A DNA stretch of 64,000 nt from Pseudomonas anatoliensis (GCF_017976235.1 NZ_JACVHC010000006.1:372001-436000), one strand, 5' to 3'. Shown: positions 26,764-35,945, numbered from the stretch's first letter. Numbers and translations are program-made. The notes: generated from the sequence alone by a model not told the origin.

Positions 26764-29280
26764 TTAGCGCAGAGGCCAGTGTTGGTGGCAGGCGTGACGT
26801 ACCGCGGCGGCGCTGCTCAGCTTGAGCAGGTCGCGGGCGAGGCGTTGGCATTCGGCTTCGTGCAACTGACGTACGCGATCCTTGATTTCACCGATCTGTA
26901 CTGGGCTCACCGACAATTCAGTGACGCCGAGGCCGATCAACACCGGCGTCGCCAGCGGGTCAGAGGCAAGGGCGCCGCAGACACCGACCCAGCGCTTGTG
27001 CACCGCCGCGCCTTCGCAGGTCATGGCGATCAGGCGCAATAGCGCGGGGTGCAAGGCATCGACACGTGCGGCGAGGCCGGCGTGGTCGCGGTCCATGGCC
27101 AGGGTGTATTGGGAAAGATCGTTGGTGCCGATGGACAGGAAGTCGGCGTGTTCGGCCAGTTGCTCGGCTTGCAATGCGGCGGCCGGGACTTCGATCATCA
27201 CGCCGATTTCCGGGCGCTGAGTGATGTTCAGCTCAAGGCACAACGCGTCGACACGCTCACGGATGTGCAGCAGCTCATCGACTTCAGTGACCATCGGCAA
27301 CAGGATTCGGCAACGCTGCAACGGGCTGACTTGCAGCAGCGCACGCAGTTGCTGATCGAGGATTTCTGGCCGCGCCTGAGCCAGACGAATACCGCGCAAG
27401 CCGAGCACCGGGTTGGCTTCGGCGGGCAGCGGCAGATAGTCGAGCTGCTTGTCGCCACCGACGTCGATGGTGCGGATGATCACCGACTTGTCGCCCATCG
27501 CATCGATGACCGCTTGATAGGCACAGCGTTGTTCTTCGACATCCGGTGCGGTCTGGCGATCAACGAAAAGGAATTCGGTACGCAGCAGGCCGACGCCATC
27601 GGCGCCGTTGGCGAAGGCGTCTGCTGCTTCAGCGCTGGAGGCGACATTGGCGACGACTTCGATGGTCACACCGTTGCGGGTTTCGGCCGGCAGATGCGCT
27701 TTGGCTTGCTGCGCATCGCGGCGTTGCTGGCGGTCGATTTGCATTTGTTGGACTTCGGCCAGTCGCTCAGCGCTTGGCGTCAGTTCGAGGCGACCGCCAT
27801 CGGCATCAAGCACCACCGCTTGGCCTTGCGGTTGATCGAGCAGTGCTGAACCTAGTGCAACCATGCAGGGCAGACCTTTACCGCGCGCGAGAATCGCCAC
27901 GTGGGAAGTCGCGCCGCCCTCGGCCATGCACAAACCGGCGACACCTTGCACGCTGAGTTGCAGCAGATCCGACGGCGTCAGTTCATGGGCAGCGACGATG
28001 GCGCCGGCCGGGACGTCGTAGTGCCAGGCCTCGCCGAGCAGGGCGCGCAACACGCGTTGCTTGAGGTCGCGCAGATCGTTGGCGCGCTCGGCCAGCAGCG
28101 CGCTGCCGGTGTGTTGCAGGACTTCGCACTGGACATCAATCGACTGGCTCCAGGCGTGAGTTGCTGCACTGCCTTGGTCGATGGATTGCTGTGCAGCGTC
28201 GAGCAGGGCCGGGTCTTCCAGCAATGCCAAATGCGCGGCGAAGATGGCTTCTTCGTCGGCGTTACGTTGTTTTTTCGCCTGGGCTAGGGTGCCGTTGATT
28301 TCGTTGCGTACCTGAGTCAGCGCAGTCTCAAGTTTCTGCTGCTGTTCCAGCAGATCATGATTGCCGGCATCCACTGGCAAGTTGATGGTGTTCAAACGAA
28401 ATAACGGCCCGCCGACTAATCCCGGTGCGGCGCAAACACCCTGCAACACGCCAGCCTCGGCCGGACGCTTGGGGGATGCACCGCGCACAGGTGCGGCGGC
28501 GTGATGATCATCCGGCAGTGCGGTGGCCAATGCGCTGAGCAACGCTTGCAGCGCGGCTTCGGCGTCCGGTCCCTGACAGCTGACTTGCACTTCATCCTGC
28601 TCGCCGATTGCCAGCGCCATCAACCCGATCAGGCTGTTGCATGGCGCCGATTTGCCGGCGAAATACAGCTGCGACTGGCTTTTGTAACCTTGCGCAGTCT
28701 GACGAATCAGCGCAGCGGGGCGCGCATGCAGACCGCCTCGATGCGCGACCCGCACATGACCGTTAACCTCAGGCCCGCCGAGTTCTTCTGCATTCGCCGC
28801 CGAAGCGTTGCGCGCCACGATGTGCAACAACGGCTCGCCGACTTTCACCGGTTTCAGGGTGATCGGTCGCACCTGAAAATCCTGGCTGTTGGTCAGGATC
28901 AACAGGCTGACCAGGCTTTTGCATTGCTGGCCGACTTTGTCCAGGTCGTATCGCAACAGCGGCTGTCCGTTGCTCACTCGCACGCCTTCCTTGACCAGCA
29001 TCGAAAAGCCTTCGCCGTTCAGCTCAACGGTGTCGAGGCCCAGGTGCAGAAGGATTTCCGCGCCATTGTCGGCGCGCACGGTGAGGGCGTGGCCGGTGCG
29101 GGCGACGTGAATGATCACCCCGGCGCATGGCGAATACAGGGTGTCGTTGAGTGGATCGATGGCAATGCCATCACCCATCGCACCGCTGGCGAACACCGCG
29201 TCCGGGACTTTGGCGAGCGTGAGCACCGGGCCGCTGAGCGGGGCGCTGAGGGTCAGCTCTTTATTGTTGTTGTTTTGCAT
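26764..29280 (-). CDS. nagF: Fused PTS EIIA-HPr-EI protein for GlcNAc
   Basis: An 838-residue fusion of three phosphotransfer modules. Residues 1-150 are EIIA-Glc type with His79 in LLHLGLD (and supporting His64). An HPr domain follows with His185 in GLHARPA. The rest is enzyme I with His460 in GGATSHVAILARG and the PEP-binding signature LRGIRLAQ and IGTNDLSQYTLAMDRD. It passes phosphate from PEP through all three sites to NagE. The operon therefore carries a complete private PTS. NagF/ptsP-type naming follows P. aeruginosa usage as I recall. Confidence 0.95.
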   Translation of the reverse strand: MQNNNNKELTLSAPLSGPVLTLAKVPDAVFASGAMGDGIAIDPLNDTLYSPCAGVIIHVARTGHALTVRADNGAEILLHLGLDTVELNGEGFSMLVKEGVRVSNGQPLLRYDLDKVGQQCKSLVSLLILTNSQDFQVRPITLKPVKVGEPLLHIVARNASAANAEELGGPEVNGHVRVAHRGGLHARPAALIRQTAQGYKSQSQLYFAGKSAPCNSLIGLMALAIGEQDEVQVSCQGPDAEAALQALLSALATALPDDHHAAAPVRGASPKRPAEAGVLQGVCAAPGLVGGPLFRLNTINLPVDAGNHDLLEQQQKLETALTQVRNEINGTLAQAKKQRNADEEAIFAAHLALLEDPALLDAAQQSIDQGSAATHAWSQSIDVQCEVLQHTGSALLAERANDLRDLKQRVLRALLGEAWHYDVPAGAIVAAHELTPSDLLQLSVQGVAGLCMAEGGATSHVAILARGKGLPCMVALGSALLDQPQGQAVVLDADGGRLELTPSAERLAEVQQMQIDRQQRRDAQQAKAHLPAETRNGVTIEVVANVASSAEAADAFANGADGVGLLRTEFLFVDRQTAPDVEEQRCAYQAVIDAMGDKSVIIRTIDVGGDKQLDYLPLPAEANPVLGLRGIRLAQARPEILDQQLRALLQVSPLQRCRILLPMVTEVDELLHIRERVDALCLELNITQRPEIGVMIEVPAAALQAEQLAEHADFLSIGTNDLSQYTLAMDRDHAGLAARVDALHPALLRLIAMTCEGAAVHKRWVGVCGALASDPLATPVLIGLGVTELSVSPVQIGEIKDRVRQLHEAECQRLARDLLKLSSAAAVRHACHQHWPLR

Positions 29281-29386
29281 GGCTCGGTCTCATCAGTAGT
29301 TCGGAATGTCGCGATTCCACGGTGTTGCTGAATGCCTGCATCGCGATCTCACGGTTTCGCTGAACCCTGTAGGAGCTCATCAGTGG

Positions 29387-30409
29387 TTAATGCGTGCGGG
29401 TCACTTTGCTCAGGTGGCGCGGTTGATCCGGGTCCATGCCTCGGGCCACGGCCAAACCTGCGGCCATCACGTAGAAACTCTGGATGGCCAGAATCGGATC
29501 AAGGGCCGGGTGTTCGGCGCGGGTCAGGGTCAGGTCGCGTTCGCTCACATCATCTGGCGCGGCCAGCAATACCCGGGCGCCGCGTTGACGCATTTCTGCC
29601 GCAAGGCTTAACAGACCAGCCTGTTCGGCACCGCGTGGGGCGAACACCAACAGTGGGTAGTGCTCGTCAATCAGCGCCATCGGGCCGTGACGCACTTCGG
29701 CGCTGCTGAACGCTTCGGCCTGGATCGCCGAGGTTTCCTTGAACTTCAATGCCGCTTCCTGGGCAATGGCAAAACCGGCGCCACGGCCGATGACCATCAG
29801 GCGTTCGCAATCGCGCAGGGCGTCGATGGCCACGCTCCAGTCCTGCTGGGCTGCTGCACGCAAGCCTTCGGGCAGGGCGTTGTGCGCCTCAAGCAGTTCG
29901 CTGTCTTCTTTCCAGTGCGCGATCAAACGGGCGCTGGCGCTGAGGGTGGCGATAAAGCTCTTGGTCGCGGCGACGCTGCTTTCGATGCCAGCGAGCAGCG
30001 GCACGCTGAATTCACACGCGGCTTCCAGTGGCGAATCGGCGGCGTTGACCATCGACACGCTCAGCGCGCCACGCTTGCGCAACAAACGCAGGCTGTTGAC
30101 CAGATCCGGGCTTTGGCCCGATTGCGAAAAGGCAAACGCCACCTGACCGCTGACCTTCAGCGGGGCCTGCTGCATGGTCACCACCGACATCGGAATCGAC
30201 GCCACGGGCACGCCCAGTTGCTGCATGGTCAGGTAGGCGAAGTAGCTCGCCGCGTGGTCGGAGCTGCCGCGCGCGATGGTCATTGCCACTTGTGGCGGCT
30301 GACGGCGCAGACGCCCGGCGATCTCGATCAGTTGCGGGTCGAGTTGCTGCAGTTGGGCTTGCACGGCCTCGAACGAGGACAGCGCCTCTTCAAGCATTTT
30401 TGAAGTCAA
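29387..30409 (-). CDS. nagB: SIS-domain glucosamine-6-phosphate deaminase (NagB-II type)
   Basis: A 340-residue protein with two SIS domains (about 45-175 and 200-330), including ARGSSDHAASYFAYL and FSQSGQSPDL. It resembles the isomerase half of GlmS without the glutaminase domain. In nag operons this family (NagB-II) deaminates glucosamine 6-phosphate to fructose 6-phosphate. The TTG at 30409 is taken as start because AAGGAG lies six bases before it; ATG 30397 is 18 bases away. It overlaps nagA by 20 bases. Confidence 0.88.
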   Translation of the reverse strand: MTSKMLEEALSSFEAVQAQLQQLDPQLIEIAGRLRRQPPQVAMTIARGSSDHAASYFAYLTMQQLGVPVASIPMSVVTMQQAPLKVSGQVAFAFSQSGQSPDLVNSLRLLRKRGALSVSMVNAADSPLEAACEFSVPLLAGIESSVAATKSFIATLSASARLIAHWKEDSELLEAHNALPEGLRAAAQQDWSVAIDALRDCERLMVIGRGAGFAIAQEAALKFKETSAIQAEAFSSAEVRHGPMALIDEHYPLLVFAPRGAEQAGLLSLAAEMRQRGARVLLAAPDDVSERDLTLTRAEHPALDPILAIQSFYVMAAGLAVARGMDPDQPRHLSKVTRTH

Positions 30410-31496
30410 TGTCTTCTCCTTCGACCATGACGGCGGTCAGTGTGAGTGAGCGATCCAGCCGCACGCAGTCGGCCCAGGCGCCGGGTACAAGGCGCCCGCG
30501 TTCGGTGATGCCGAGATAGTCGGCGGGGAATTGCGAAAGACGTTGCGAAGCCTCGGCAATCGGCAAACCGATCTTCACCAGATTGCGCAGGGCCTGATCC
30601 ATGGTCAGCGTGCTGCCCGCCAGCGTGCCGTCGGGCAGGCGCACGCCGCCCAGGCATTTGGTCACGGTGTGGCTGCCGAGTTTGTATTCACCGTCGGGCA
30701 TGCCGGCGGCGGCGGTCGAATCGGTGACGCAATACAGGCACGGGATCGAACGCAGGGCGACGCGGATGGCGCCGGGGTGCACGTGCAACAAATCCGGAAT
30801 CAGCTCGGCGAATTTGGCGTGGGCCAGTGCCGCGCCGACGATCCCGGGTTCGCGGTGATGCAGCGGGCTCATGGCGTTGTACAAATGGGTGAAGCTGGTC
30901 GCGCCGGCGTCCAGTGCGGCGACGCCTTCCTCGTAACTGCCGAGGGTGTGGCCGATCTGCATGCGGATGCCGCGACTGCTGAGTTCACGAATCAAAGCGT
31001 CGTGGCCGGCGATTTCCGGGGCGATGGTGATCACGCGAATCGGCGCGAGCGCCAGATACTCTTCGACCTCGGCCATCAACGCGGTGTGGGCGAAGTTCGG
31101 TTGGGCGCCGAGTTTGCCGGGATTGATATACGGGCCTTCAAGGTGCACACCGAGCACTCGCGCGCTGCCTTTCGGGCGCTGCTCGCAGAACTCGCCGACC
31201 TCTTTCAAGACGCTGGAAATCTCCGCGCTCGGTGCGGTCATGGTGGTGGCCAGCAGCGAGGTGGTGCCGAATCGCACGTGGGTTTTGGTGATGGTCTCGA
31301 AGGCGCTGGCGCCTTCCATGATGTCTTTGCCGCCGCCGCCATGAACGTGCAGGTCGATGAAGCCTGGCAGCAGATAGGGCAGGTCGTTGTCTGCCGGGTC
31401 GCAAGGCACGCCTTCGATCGACACGACTTTGCCGTGTTCGTGAATCAGCCGGCCGCGAATCCAGCCGCTGGCGGTGAGGATGTTGTCTTCGGACAT
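30390..31496 (-). CDS. nagA: N-acetylglucosamine-6-phosphate deacetylase
   Basis: A 368-residue amidohydrolase. The metal-binding His-X-His is His50/His52 in FIDLHVHGGGG, and further family motifs HLEGPYINP, IGHTLGSYEEGV, HLYNAMSPLHHREPG and TDSTAAAGMPDG follow in order. It removes acetate from GlcNAc-6-P made by NagE/NagF and feeds the deaminase encoded next. It lies 24 bases after the nagR stop and overlaps nagB, consistent with one operon. Confidence 0.96.
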   Translation of the reverse strand: MSEDNILTASGWIRGRLIHEHGKVVSIEGVPCDPADNDLPYLLPGFIDLHVHGGGGKDIMEGASAFETITKTHVRFGTTSLLATTMTAPSAEISSVLKEVGEFCEQRPKGSARVLGVHLEGPYINPGKLGAQPNFAHTALMAEVEEYLALAPIRVITIAPEIAGHDALIRELSSRGIRMQIGHTLGSYEEGVAALDAGATSFTHLYNAMSPLHHREPGIVGAALAHAKFAELIPDLLHVHPGAIRVALRSIPCLYCVTDSTAAAGMPDGEYKLGSHTVTKCLGGVRLPDGTLAGSTLTMDQALRNLVKIGLPIAEASQRLSQFPADYLGITERGRLVPGAWADCVRLDRSLTLTAVMVEGEDIDFKNA

Positions 31497-31520
31497 TTTG
31501 GTTCTCGCTTATGGCTGCTC

Positions 31521-32252
31521 TTAACGACGCAGCTCTGCAACAAAGTCGTAGTAGTCGTTGCGGCAATAGGTGTCGGTGACTTCGATCGGCGTGTTGTCTT
31601 CCAGATAGCCGACCCGGGTCATCAGCAGCATGGCGGTACCCGGGGCGATACCGACCAGGGCGGCGAACTCGTCCGAGGCGTTGATCGCCTGAATGTGCTG
31701 CAAGGCGCGGACGATCGGTTTGCCGATGCCGTCGAGGTATTCGTAGAGCGAATCGCCCACCGCTTGCGGCTTGGGCATGATCGAGGCGGGCAGGGTGCTC
31801 ATCTCGATGGCCATCACGGTGTCGTCGGCTTTGCGCAGGCGTTTCATGCGCGCGACCTTGTCGTTCGGCGACAGACTGAGACGGATCAGTTCTTCGTGGG
31901 TCGGCAGGGTGATTTCTCGCTCCAGCCATTGCGAGCTGGGCACGAAGCCCTTGAGGCGAAGCATTTCACTGAAGCCGGAAAGGCGTGAAAGGGGTTGTTC
32001 CAGGCGTGGGGTGATGAACGTGCCGGAACCTTGCAAGCGCCGGATCAGGCCTTGGTCGAACAACACTTCCAGCGCCTTGCGTGCGGTGACTCGGGAGATG
32101 CCGAGCTGCTCGCTGAGATTGCGCTCCGAAGGCATCGCCTGTTCGGCTTTCCATTGACCGGAATGAATCGCCGCTTCCAGGTTGCGCGCCAGTTGCAGGT
32201 ACAGCGGCGTCGGCTGGGAGTCGTCGGGGCGTAGGACGTGGAGGTCATTCAT
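31521..32252 (-). CDS. nagR: GntR-family (HutC/FadR-type UTRA) regulator of the nag operon
   Basis: A 243-residue regulator. An N-terminal winged helix (PTPLYLQLARNLEAAIHSGQ.., with SERNLSEQLGISRVTARKAL as recognition region) precedes a UTRA effector domain that in NagR relatives binds GlcN-6-P or GlcNAc-6-P. ATG 32252 is taken since GGAA lies nine bases upstream; ATG 32261 is only a few bases from it. It probably represses the nag operon and itself. Candidate operators lie just upstream. Confidence 0.88.
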   Translation of the reverse strand: MNDLHVLRPDDSQPTPLYLQLARNLEAAIHSGQWKAEQAMPSERNLSEQLGISRVTARKALEVLFDQGLIRRLQGSGTFITPRLEQPLSRLSGFSEMLRLKGFVPSSQWLEREITLPTHEELIRLSLSPNDKVARMKRLRKADDTVMAIEMSTLPASIMPKPQAVGDSLYEYLDGIGKPIVRALQHIQAINASDEFAALVGIAPGTAMLLMTRVGYLEDNTPIEVTDTYCRNDYYDFVAELRR

Positions 32253-32309
32253 GTCGGTCATTTCCGGCGCGAGTATTGGATTGTTGTGGCTCGCTTGTGG
32301 GGCGGAAAT

Positions 32310-32401
32310 TAATACCACTTGAATACCATGTCAACGCAGTGAAATGGCCATTAGGCCAATGAAATGGCGGGTTTTAGGTCGGTGGGCTTGAAGTGGTATT
32401 A
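32310..32401. promoter_or_regulatory. Candidate NagR operator sites
   Basis: TAATACCACTT at 32310-32320 recurs inverted as AAGTGGTATTA at 32391-32401, and AATACCA is repeated directly at 32311 and 32322, eleven bases apart. GntR/HutC-type regulators bind such TGGTAT-containing sites, so this is a likely operator for the divergent end of the nag operon. Confidence 0.5.
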
Positions 32402-32419
32402 GGGCTGGACTGTAAAAAG

Positions 32420-32505
32420 CAAAAGATCGCAGCCTTCGGCAGCTCCTACAGTAGGAAGTGGTATCAACCCTGTAGGAGCTGCCGAAGGCTGCGATCTTTT
32501 GATTT
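32420..32505. repeat. REP inverted pair, class A, reversed arrangement
   Basis: Outer ends AAAAGATC/GATCTTTTGAT with TCCTACA facing TGTAGGA across 20 bases, between the nag promoter region and the L,D-transpeptidase gene. Confidence 0.9.
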
Positions 32506-32534
32506 ATTTTTTGCAGGTGACCGGCGGTCGGTGA

Positions 32535-33050
32535 TTAAGGGCGGATTTCGATCATCGTGCCGTCCGGCACCAGACCCCACACTTCGCGCATATCGACGTT
32601 GCGCATGGCGATGCAGCCGTCGGTCCAGTCCAGGGTGTGCAGCAGGTCTTCGGGGTTTTCCTCCGTGTCAGGCGTGCCGTGAATCATGATCATCCCGCCG
32701 GGCTCGACGCCTTCACGGCGGGCGCGGGCCGAATCGGTGATGTTCGGGTAGGAAATGTGCATCGACAGATTGAATTTCTCGCTGGTCTTGCGCCAGTCGA
32801 TCCAATAGAAACCTTCTGGAGTGCGTTTGTCGCCTTCTATCAGTTTCGGACCCTTTTTCGCGCCCTTGCCAAGCGAGATGCGATAGGTCTTGAGCGGCTT
32901 GCCGTCGGCAATCAACTGCAGACGATGAGCCGATTTGAGCACCAGGACTTTTTCGATCATCGGGGTGTTTGAAGGCGTCACGGTGGTCACGAATGACGCT
33001 TGCGAGACCGTAACGAACGACAGGCAGAACAGGGCAAGCAACCAACGCAT
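32535..33050 (-). CDS. L,D-transpeptidase (YkuD family)
   Basis: A 171-residue exported protein with signal peptide MRWLLALFCLSFVTVSQA. The catalytic YkuD motif shows His124 in IMIHGTPD and Cys146 in DWTDGCIAMRN. Such enzymes make 3-3 crosslinks in peptidoglycan or attach lipoprotein; a few act otherwise. It is a minimal single-domain version without LysM or binding domain. A lone REP unit follows its upstream side, so it is probably transcribed alone. Confidence 0.9.
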   Translation of the reverse strand: MRWLLALFCLSFVTVSQASFVTTVTPSNTPMIEKVLVLKSAHRLQLIADGKPLKTYRISLGKGAKKGPKLIEGDKRTPEGFYWIDWRKTSEKFNLSMHISYPNITDSARARREGVEPGGMIMIHGTPDTEENPEDLLHTLDWTDGCIAMRNVDMREVWGLVPDGTMIEIRP

Positions 33051-33091
33051 TGAAACGATTCCCCAGGAAGTGACGCAAATATGACGTTAAG

Positions 33092-33128
33092 TGTAGGAGC
33101 TGCCGCAGGCTGCGATCTTTTGATCTTC
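33092..33128 (+). repeat. Single REP unit, class A
   Basis: TGTAGGAGCTGCCGCAGGCT followed by GCGATCTTTTGATCTTCT, with no partner. It lies between the transpeptidase and Nudix genes. Confidence 0.85.
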
Positions 33129-33148
33129 TAGCCGGTGCCGTCGCCGGA

Positions 33149-33700
33149 TCAAATAATGACCGGCTGGGCCAGCGGCGGAATCGATTCGGAACGAACCGGG
33201 TAGGTCTCGGCGCGCCGATCCGCGAAGAAGCATTCTAAAGTACGCCCCACCGTGCGGAAAGCCAGCTCATCCCATGGAATGTCGGCTTCGTCGAATAGTT
33301 GTACTTCCAGGCTCTCGGGGCCGGCAGCAAAATCCGGCTCGGCCAGCTCGGCGCGGAAGAACACATGCACCTGACTGATGTGCGGCACGTCGATCAGGGT
33401 ATAGATGCTCAGGTTGCGCACCCGGGCGCAGGCTTCCTCGGCGGTCTCGCGGATCGCGGCCTGCTCGATGGTCTCGCCGTTTTCCATGAAGCCGGCGGGC
33501 AGGGTCCAATAACCGAGGCGCGGTTCGATGGCGCGGCGACAGAGCAGCACTTTAGTACCCCAGGTCGCGACACAGCCGGCGACGATATTGGGGTTCTGAT
33601 AGTGAATGGTCTGACAGCTATCACAGACAAATCGCAGTCGCGAGTCGCCCTCGGGAATGCGCTGGGTCACCGGGTTACCGCACTGGCTGCAAAATTTCAT
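33149..33700 (-). CDS. Nudix hydrolase with zinc ribbon (NADH pyrophosphatase-like)
   Basis: A 183-residue protein. An N-terminal zinc ribbon has Cys4, Cys7, Cys26 and Cys29 (MKFCSQCGNP, VCDSCQTIHYQNP). The Nudix box reads GFMENGETIEQAAIRETAEE from about residue 74, with the metal-binding glutamates present. It resembles a short NudC-like enzyme; the substrate is unknown. ATG 33700 gives the ribbon as N-terminus; the longer frame is rejected. Confidence 0.88.
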   Translation of the reverse strand: MKFCSQCGNPVTQRIPEGDSRLRFVCDSCQTIHYQNPNIVAGCVATWGTKVLLCRRAIEPRLGYWTLPAGFMENGETIEQAAIRETAEEACARVRNLSIYTLIDVPHISQVHVFFRAELAEPDFAAGPESLEVQLFDEADIPWDELAFRTVGRTLECFFADRRAETYPVRSESIPPLAQPVII

Positions 33701-33846
33701 GCTTGGGTTCCTGAAGGCTGCGCCTATCTTGGCGTGCAGCGGTGTCGGTCGGCAAGTTGTCGTTTCGCGACATGGCCCCGTGAGGGGGTTGGGCGGCTGC
33801 AATGATTGGTGCATGATGCAGGGTAAGGCACAGATCGAGAACACTC

Positions 33847-34446
33847 ATGCTGGACGAGCTACTGCATAGGGTAAGCAACCACACACCGCGCACGCTGGAG
33901 ACCGACAAACGTTTCCCCGAGGCCGCCGTTCTGGTGCCGATCACCCGCAGTGACGAGCCGGAACTGGTGCTGACCCTGCGGGCCAGCGGCCTCTCGACCC
34001 ACGGCGGCGAAGTGGCCTTCCCCGGTGGGCGCCGCGACCCGGAAGACCCCGACCTGATCTTCACCGCGTTACGCGAAGCCGAAGAAGAAATCGGCCTGCC
34101 GCCAGGACTGGTCGAAGTGATCGGTCCGCTTAGCCCGCTGATCTCCCTGCACGGTATCAAAGTCACGCCTTATGTCGGCGTCATCCCCGATTTTGTCGAA
34201 TACCAGCCCAACGACGCAGAAATTGCCGCCGTGTTCAGCGTCCCGCTGGAGTTCTTCCGTACCGATCCCCGCGAACACACCCATCGCATCGACTATCAGG
34301 GCCGCAGTTGGTACGTGCCGAGTTATCGATACGGTGAGTACAAGATCTGGGGGCTGACGGCGATCATGATTGTCGAGTTGATCAATCTGCTCTATGACGC
34401 GAAAATCAGTCTGCACCAGCCGCCCAAAAGCTTTATCAATACCTGA
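33847..34446 (+). CDS. CoA pyrophosphatase (Nudix, NudL/YeaB type)
   Basis: A 199-residue Nudix hydrolase. The CoA-specific pattern LTLRASGLSTHGGEVAFPGG precedes the Nudix box GGRRDPEDPDLIFTALREAE. Relatives cleave CoA and acyl-CoA to phosphopantetheine and adenosine diphosphate. It is divergent from the other Nudix gene, about 146 bases away, and is followed by the gamma-carbonic-anhydrase-like gene, which suggests a small operon 33847-35234. Confidence 0.9.
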   Translation: MLDELLHRVSNHTPRTLETDKRFPEAAVLVPITRSDEPELVLTLRASGLSTHGGEVAFPGGRRDPEDPDLIFTALREAEEEIGLPPGLVEVIGPLSPLISLHGIKVTPYVGVIPDFVEYQPNDAEIAAVFSVPLEFFRTDPREHTHRIDYQGRSWYVPSYRYGEYKIWGLTAIMIVELINLLYDAKISLHQPPKSFINT

Positions 34447-34497
34447 AGTCATAAGCCATCGTTCGAATGGCCACTCGTGAGCCCTGAGGAAAACAAG

Positions 34498-35022
34498 ATG
34501 AAATACCGCTTGGGCGACGCCCGTGTCGAGACCCATCCACAGAGCTGGGTCGCCCCCAACGCTGTGCTGGTGGGCAAGGTCAAGCTGGAAGAGGGCGCCA
34601 ACGTCTGGTTCAACGCCGTATTGCGCGGCGACAACGAGCTGATCCTGATCGGCAAGAACAGCAATGTGCAAGACGGCACGGTGATGCACACCGACATGGG
34701 CTACCCGCTGACCATCGGCACCGGTGTGACCATTGGCCATAACGCCATGCTGCATGGCTGCACAGTTGGCGATTACAGCCTGATCGGCATCAACGCGGTG
34801 ATTCTCAATGGCGCAAAGATCGGCAAGAACTGCATCATCGGCGCCAACTCGCTGATCGGCGAAGGCAAGGAAATTCCCGATGGCTCGCTGGTCATGGGTT
34901 CGCCGGGCAAAGTCGTACGTGAGCTGACCGAGCCGCAGAAAAAAATGCTCGAAGCCAGCGCCGCCCACTATGTGCATAACGCTCAGCGTTATGCCCGCGA
35001 TCTGGTTGAGCAGGAAGAATGA
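34498..35022 (+). CDS. Gamma carbonic anhydrase family protein
   Basis: A 174-residue left-handed beta-helix protein of hexapeptide repeats (ANVWFNAVLRGDNELILIG, TIGTGVTIGHNAMLHGCTVG). Three histidines likely to bind zinc fall at VMHTD, IGHNAMLHGC. Members of this family (YrdA/PaaY-like) may be carbonic anhydrases or thioesterases. ATG 34498 with GAGGA eight bases upstream is chosen over the longer frame. Confidence 0.9.
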   Translation: MKYRLGDARVETHPQSWVAPNAVLVGKVKLEEGANVWFNAVLRGDNELILIGKNSNVQDGTVMHTDMGYPLTIGTGVTIGHNAMLHGCTVGDYSLIGINAVILNGAKIGKNCIIGANSLIGEGKEIPDGSLVMGSPGKVVRELTEPQKKMLEASAAHYVHNAQRYARDLVEQEE

Positions 35023-35234
35023 CTACGCCGGAAAGACCAGTCGCCTCGCCGTGCGTGAATATTTGTGCGCTGGATGAGGCTGATATTTGCACCGGGTGCC
35101 AGCGTACGGTGGCGGAGATTACGCGCTGGAGCCGGATGAATAACGATGAGCGGCGGGTGGTGTTGGGGTTGTGTCATGAGCGGGCGAAGGCGAGTGGGTT
35201 GGTGTGGATGATAGGTAAGACGCCGGGCCAATAA
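35019..35234 (+). CDS. DUF1289 domain protein
   Basis: A 71-residue protein whose start overlaps the previous stop as ATGA. Cys12, Cys16, Cys24 and Cys27 (SPCVNICALDEADICTGC) form the metal-binding pattern of the DUF1289 family, whose members are short and of unknown role. Codon use in the second half (GGATGA, GTGTTG, GGGTTG) is less optimised than the neighbours, as often in small proteins. Likely co-translated with the carbonic-anhydrase-like gene. Confidence 0.88.
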   Translation: MTTPERPVASPCVNICALDEADICTGCQRTVAEITRWSRMNNDERRVVLGLCHERAKASGLVWMIGKTPGQ

Positions 35235-35237
35235 TTC

Positions 35238-35330
35238 AAGATCAAAAGATCGCAGCCTTCGGCAGCTCCTGCGGAATGGGCGGCGAACACGGTTAATGCA
35301 GGAGCTGCCGAAGGCTGCGATCTTTTGATT
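35238..35330. repeat. REP inverted pair, class A, reversed arrangement
   Basis: Outer ends GATCAAAAGATC and GATCTTTTGATT, inner ends changed to CTCCTGC/GCAGGAG in both units, a matching change in the two arms. It lies between DUF1289 and the VUT gene. Confidence 0.9.
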
Positions 35331-35377
35331 CTGCTGTGTCTAAAGTACCCTGTGCGCCAATCTGACAGGTCGCCCCC

Positions 35378-35845
35378 ATGATTTTCCTCATCGCCTACAT
35401 CAGCAGCGTTGTACTCATCAACTTCGCTTTCTCGACCGCGCCACACCTGGACATCATCTGGTCGGCGTGGGGCGGCTTGGTGTTCGTGCTGCGTGACATG
35501 GTGCAAACCCGCTTCGGCCACGGCGCAATCATTGCCATGCTGGCGGCACTGGTGTTGTCCTACGTCACGTCTGATCCGTCCATCGCTCTGGCCAGTGCCA
35601 CGGCGTTCGCGGTCTCCGAATGCATCGACTGGCTGGTGTTCAGCATCACCAAGCGCCCATTGCGCGACCGGTTGTGGATCAGTTCGGCACTGAGCATTCC
35701 CCTCGACACCTTCATCTTTTTCGGCATGATTGACCTGCTGACTCCGCCGGTGATCATCACTGCGCTGGTCTCGAAGTTTGCCGGCGTCACCGCTGTCTGG
35801 TTGATCATGGCCTGGCGCGATCGCAAACAGGCCGTCGCCAGCTGA
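35378..35845 (+). CDS. VUT family (queuosine precursor transporter-like) membrane protein
   Basis: A 155-residue protein with about five membrane helices (MIFLIAYISSVVLINFAFS.., ..AIIAMLAALVLSYV). The pattern RDMVQTRFGHGA and ASATAFAVSECIDWLVFS fits the VUT_1/YhhQ family, which imports 7-cyano-7-deazaguanine for queuosine synthesis. It is shorter than YhhQ (about 220), so substrate is uncertain. I looked for a preQ1 riboswitch in the 47 bases upstream and saw none. Confidence 0.7.
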   Translation: MIFLIAYISSVVLINFAFSTAPHLDIIWSAWGGLVFVLRDMVQTRFGHGAIIAMLAALVLSYVTSDPSIALASATAFAVSECIDWLVFSITKRPLRDRLWISSALSIPLDTFIFFGMIDLLTPPVIITALVSKFAGVTAVWLIMAWRDRKQAVAS

Positions 35846-35874
35846 AGCCAAACCCTCGGGTTCATGTAAAATGC

Positions 35875-35900
35875 CGCGCTTTCTCCCCATGGAAAGCGCG
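35875..35900 (+). promoter_or_regulatory. Hairpin in the purT leader
   Basis: CGCGCTTTC (35875-35883) pairs perfectly with GAAAGCGCG (35892-35900), loop TCCCCATG, about 45 bases before the purT start. It could be a regulatory or stability hairpin. Confidence 0.4.
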
Positions 35901-35945
35901 CATGGCGACGCTTTCCTCGATGATCCGCTTCTTTGAGGACCTGAG

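Noticed and set aside
35331..35377. A preQ1 riboswitch before the VUT gene
   Set aside because: The 47 available bases do not show the preQ1 consensus or its pseudoknot.
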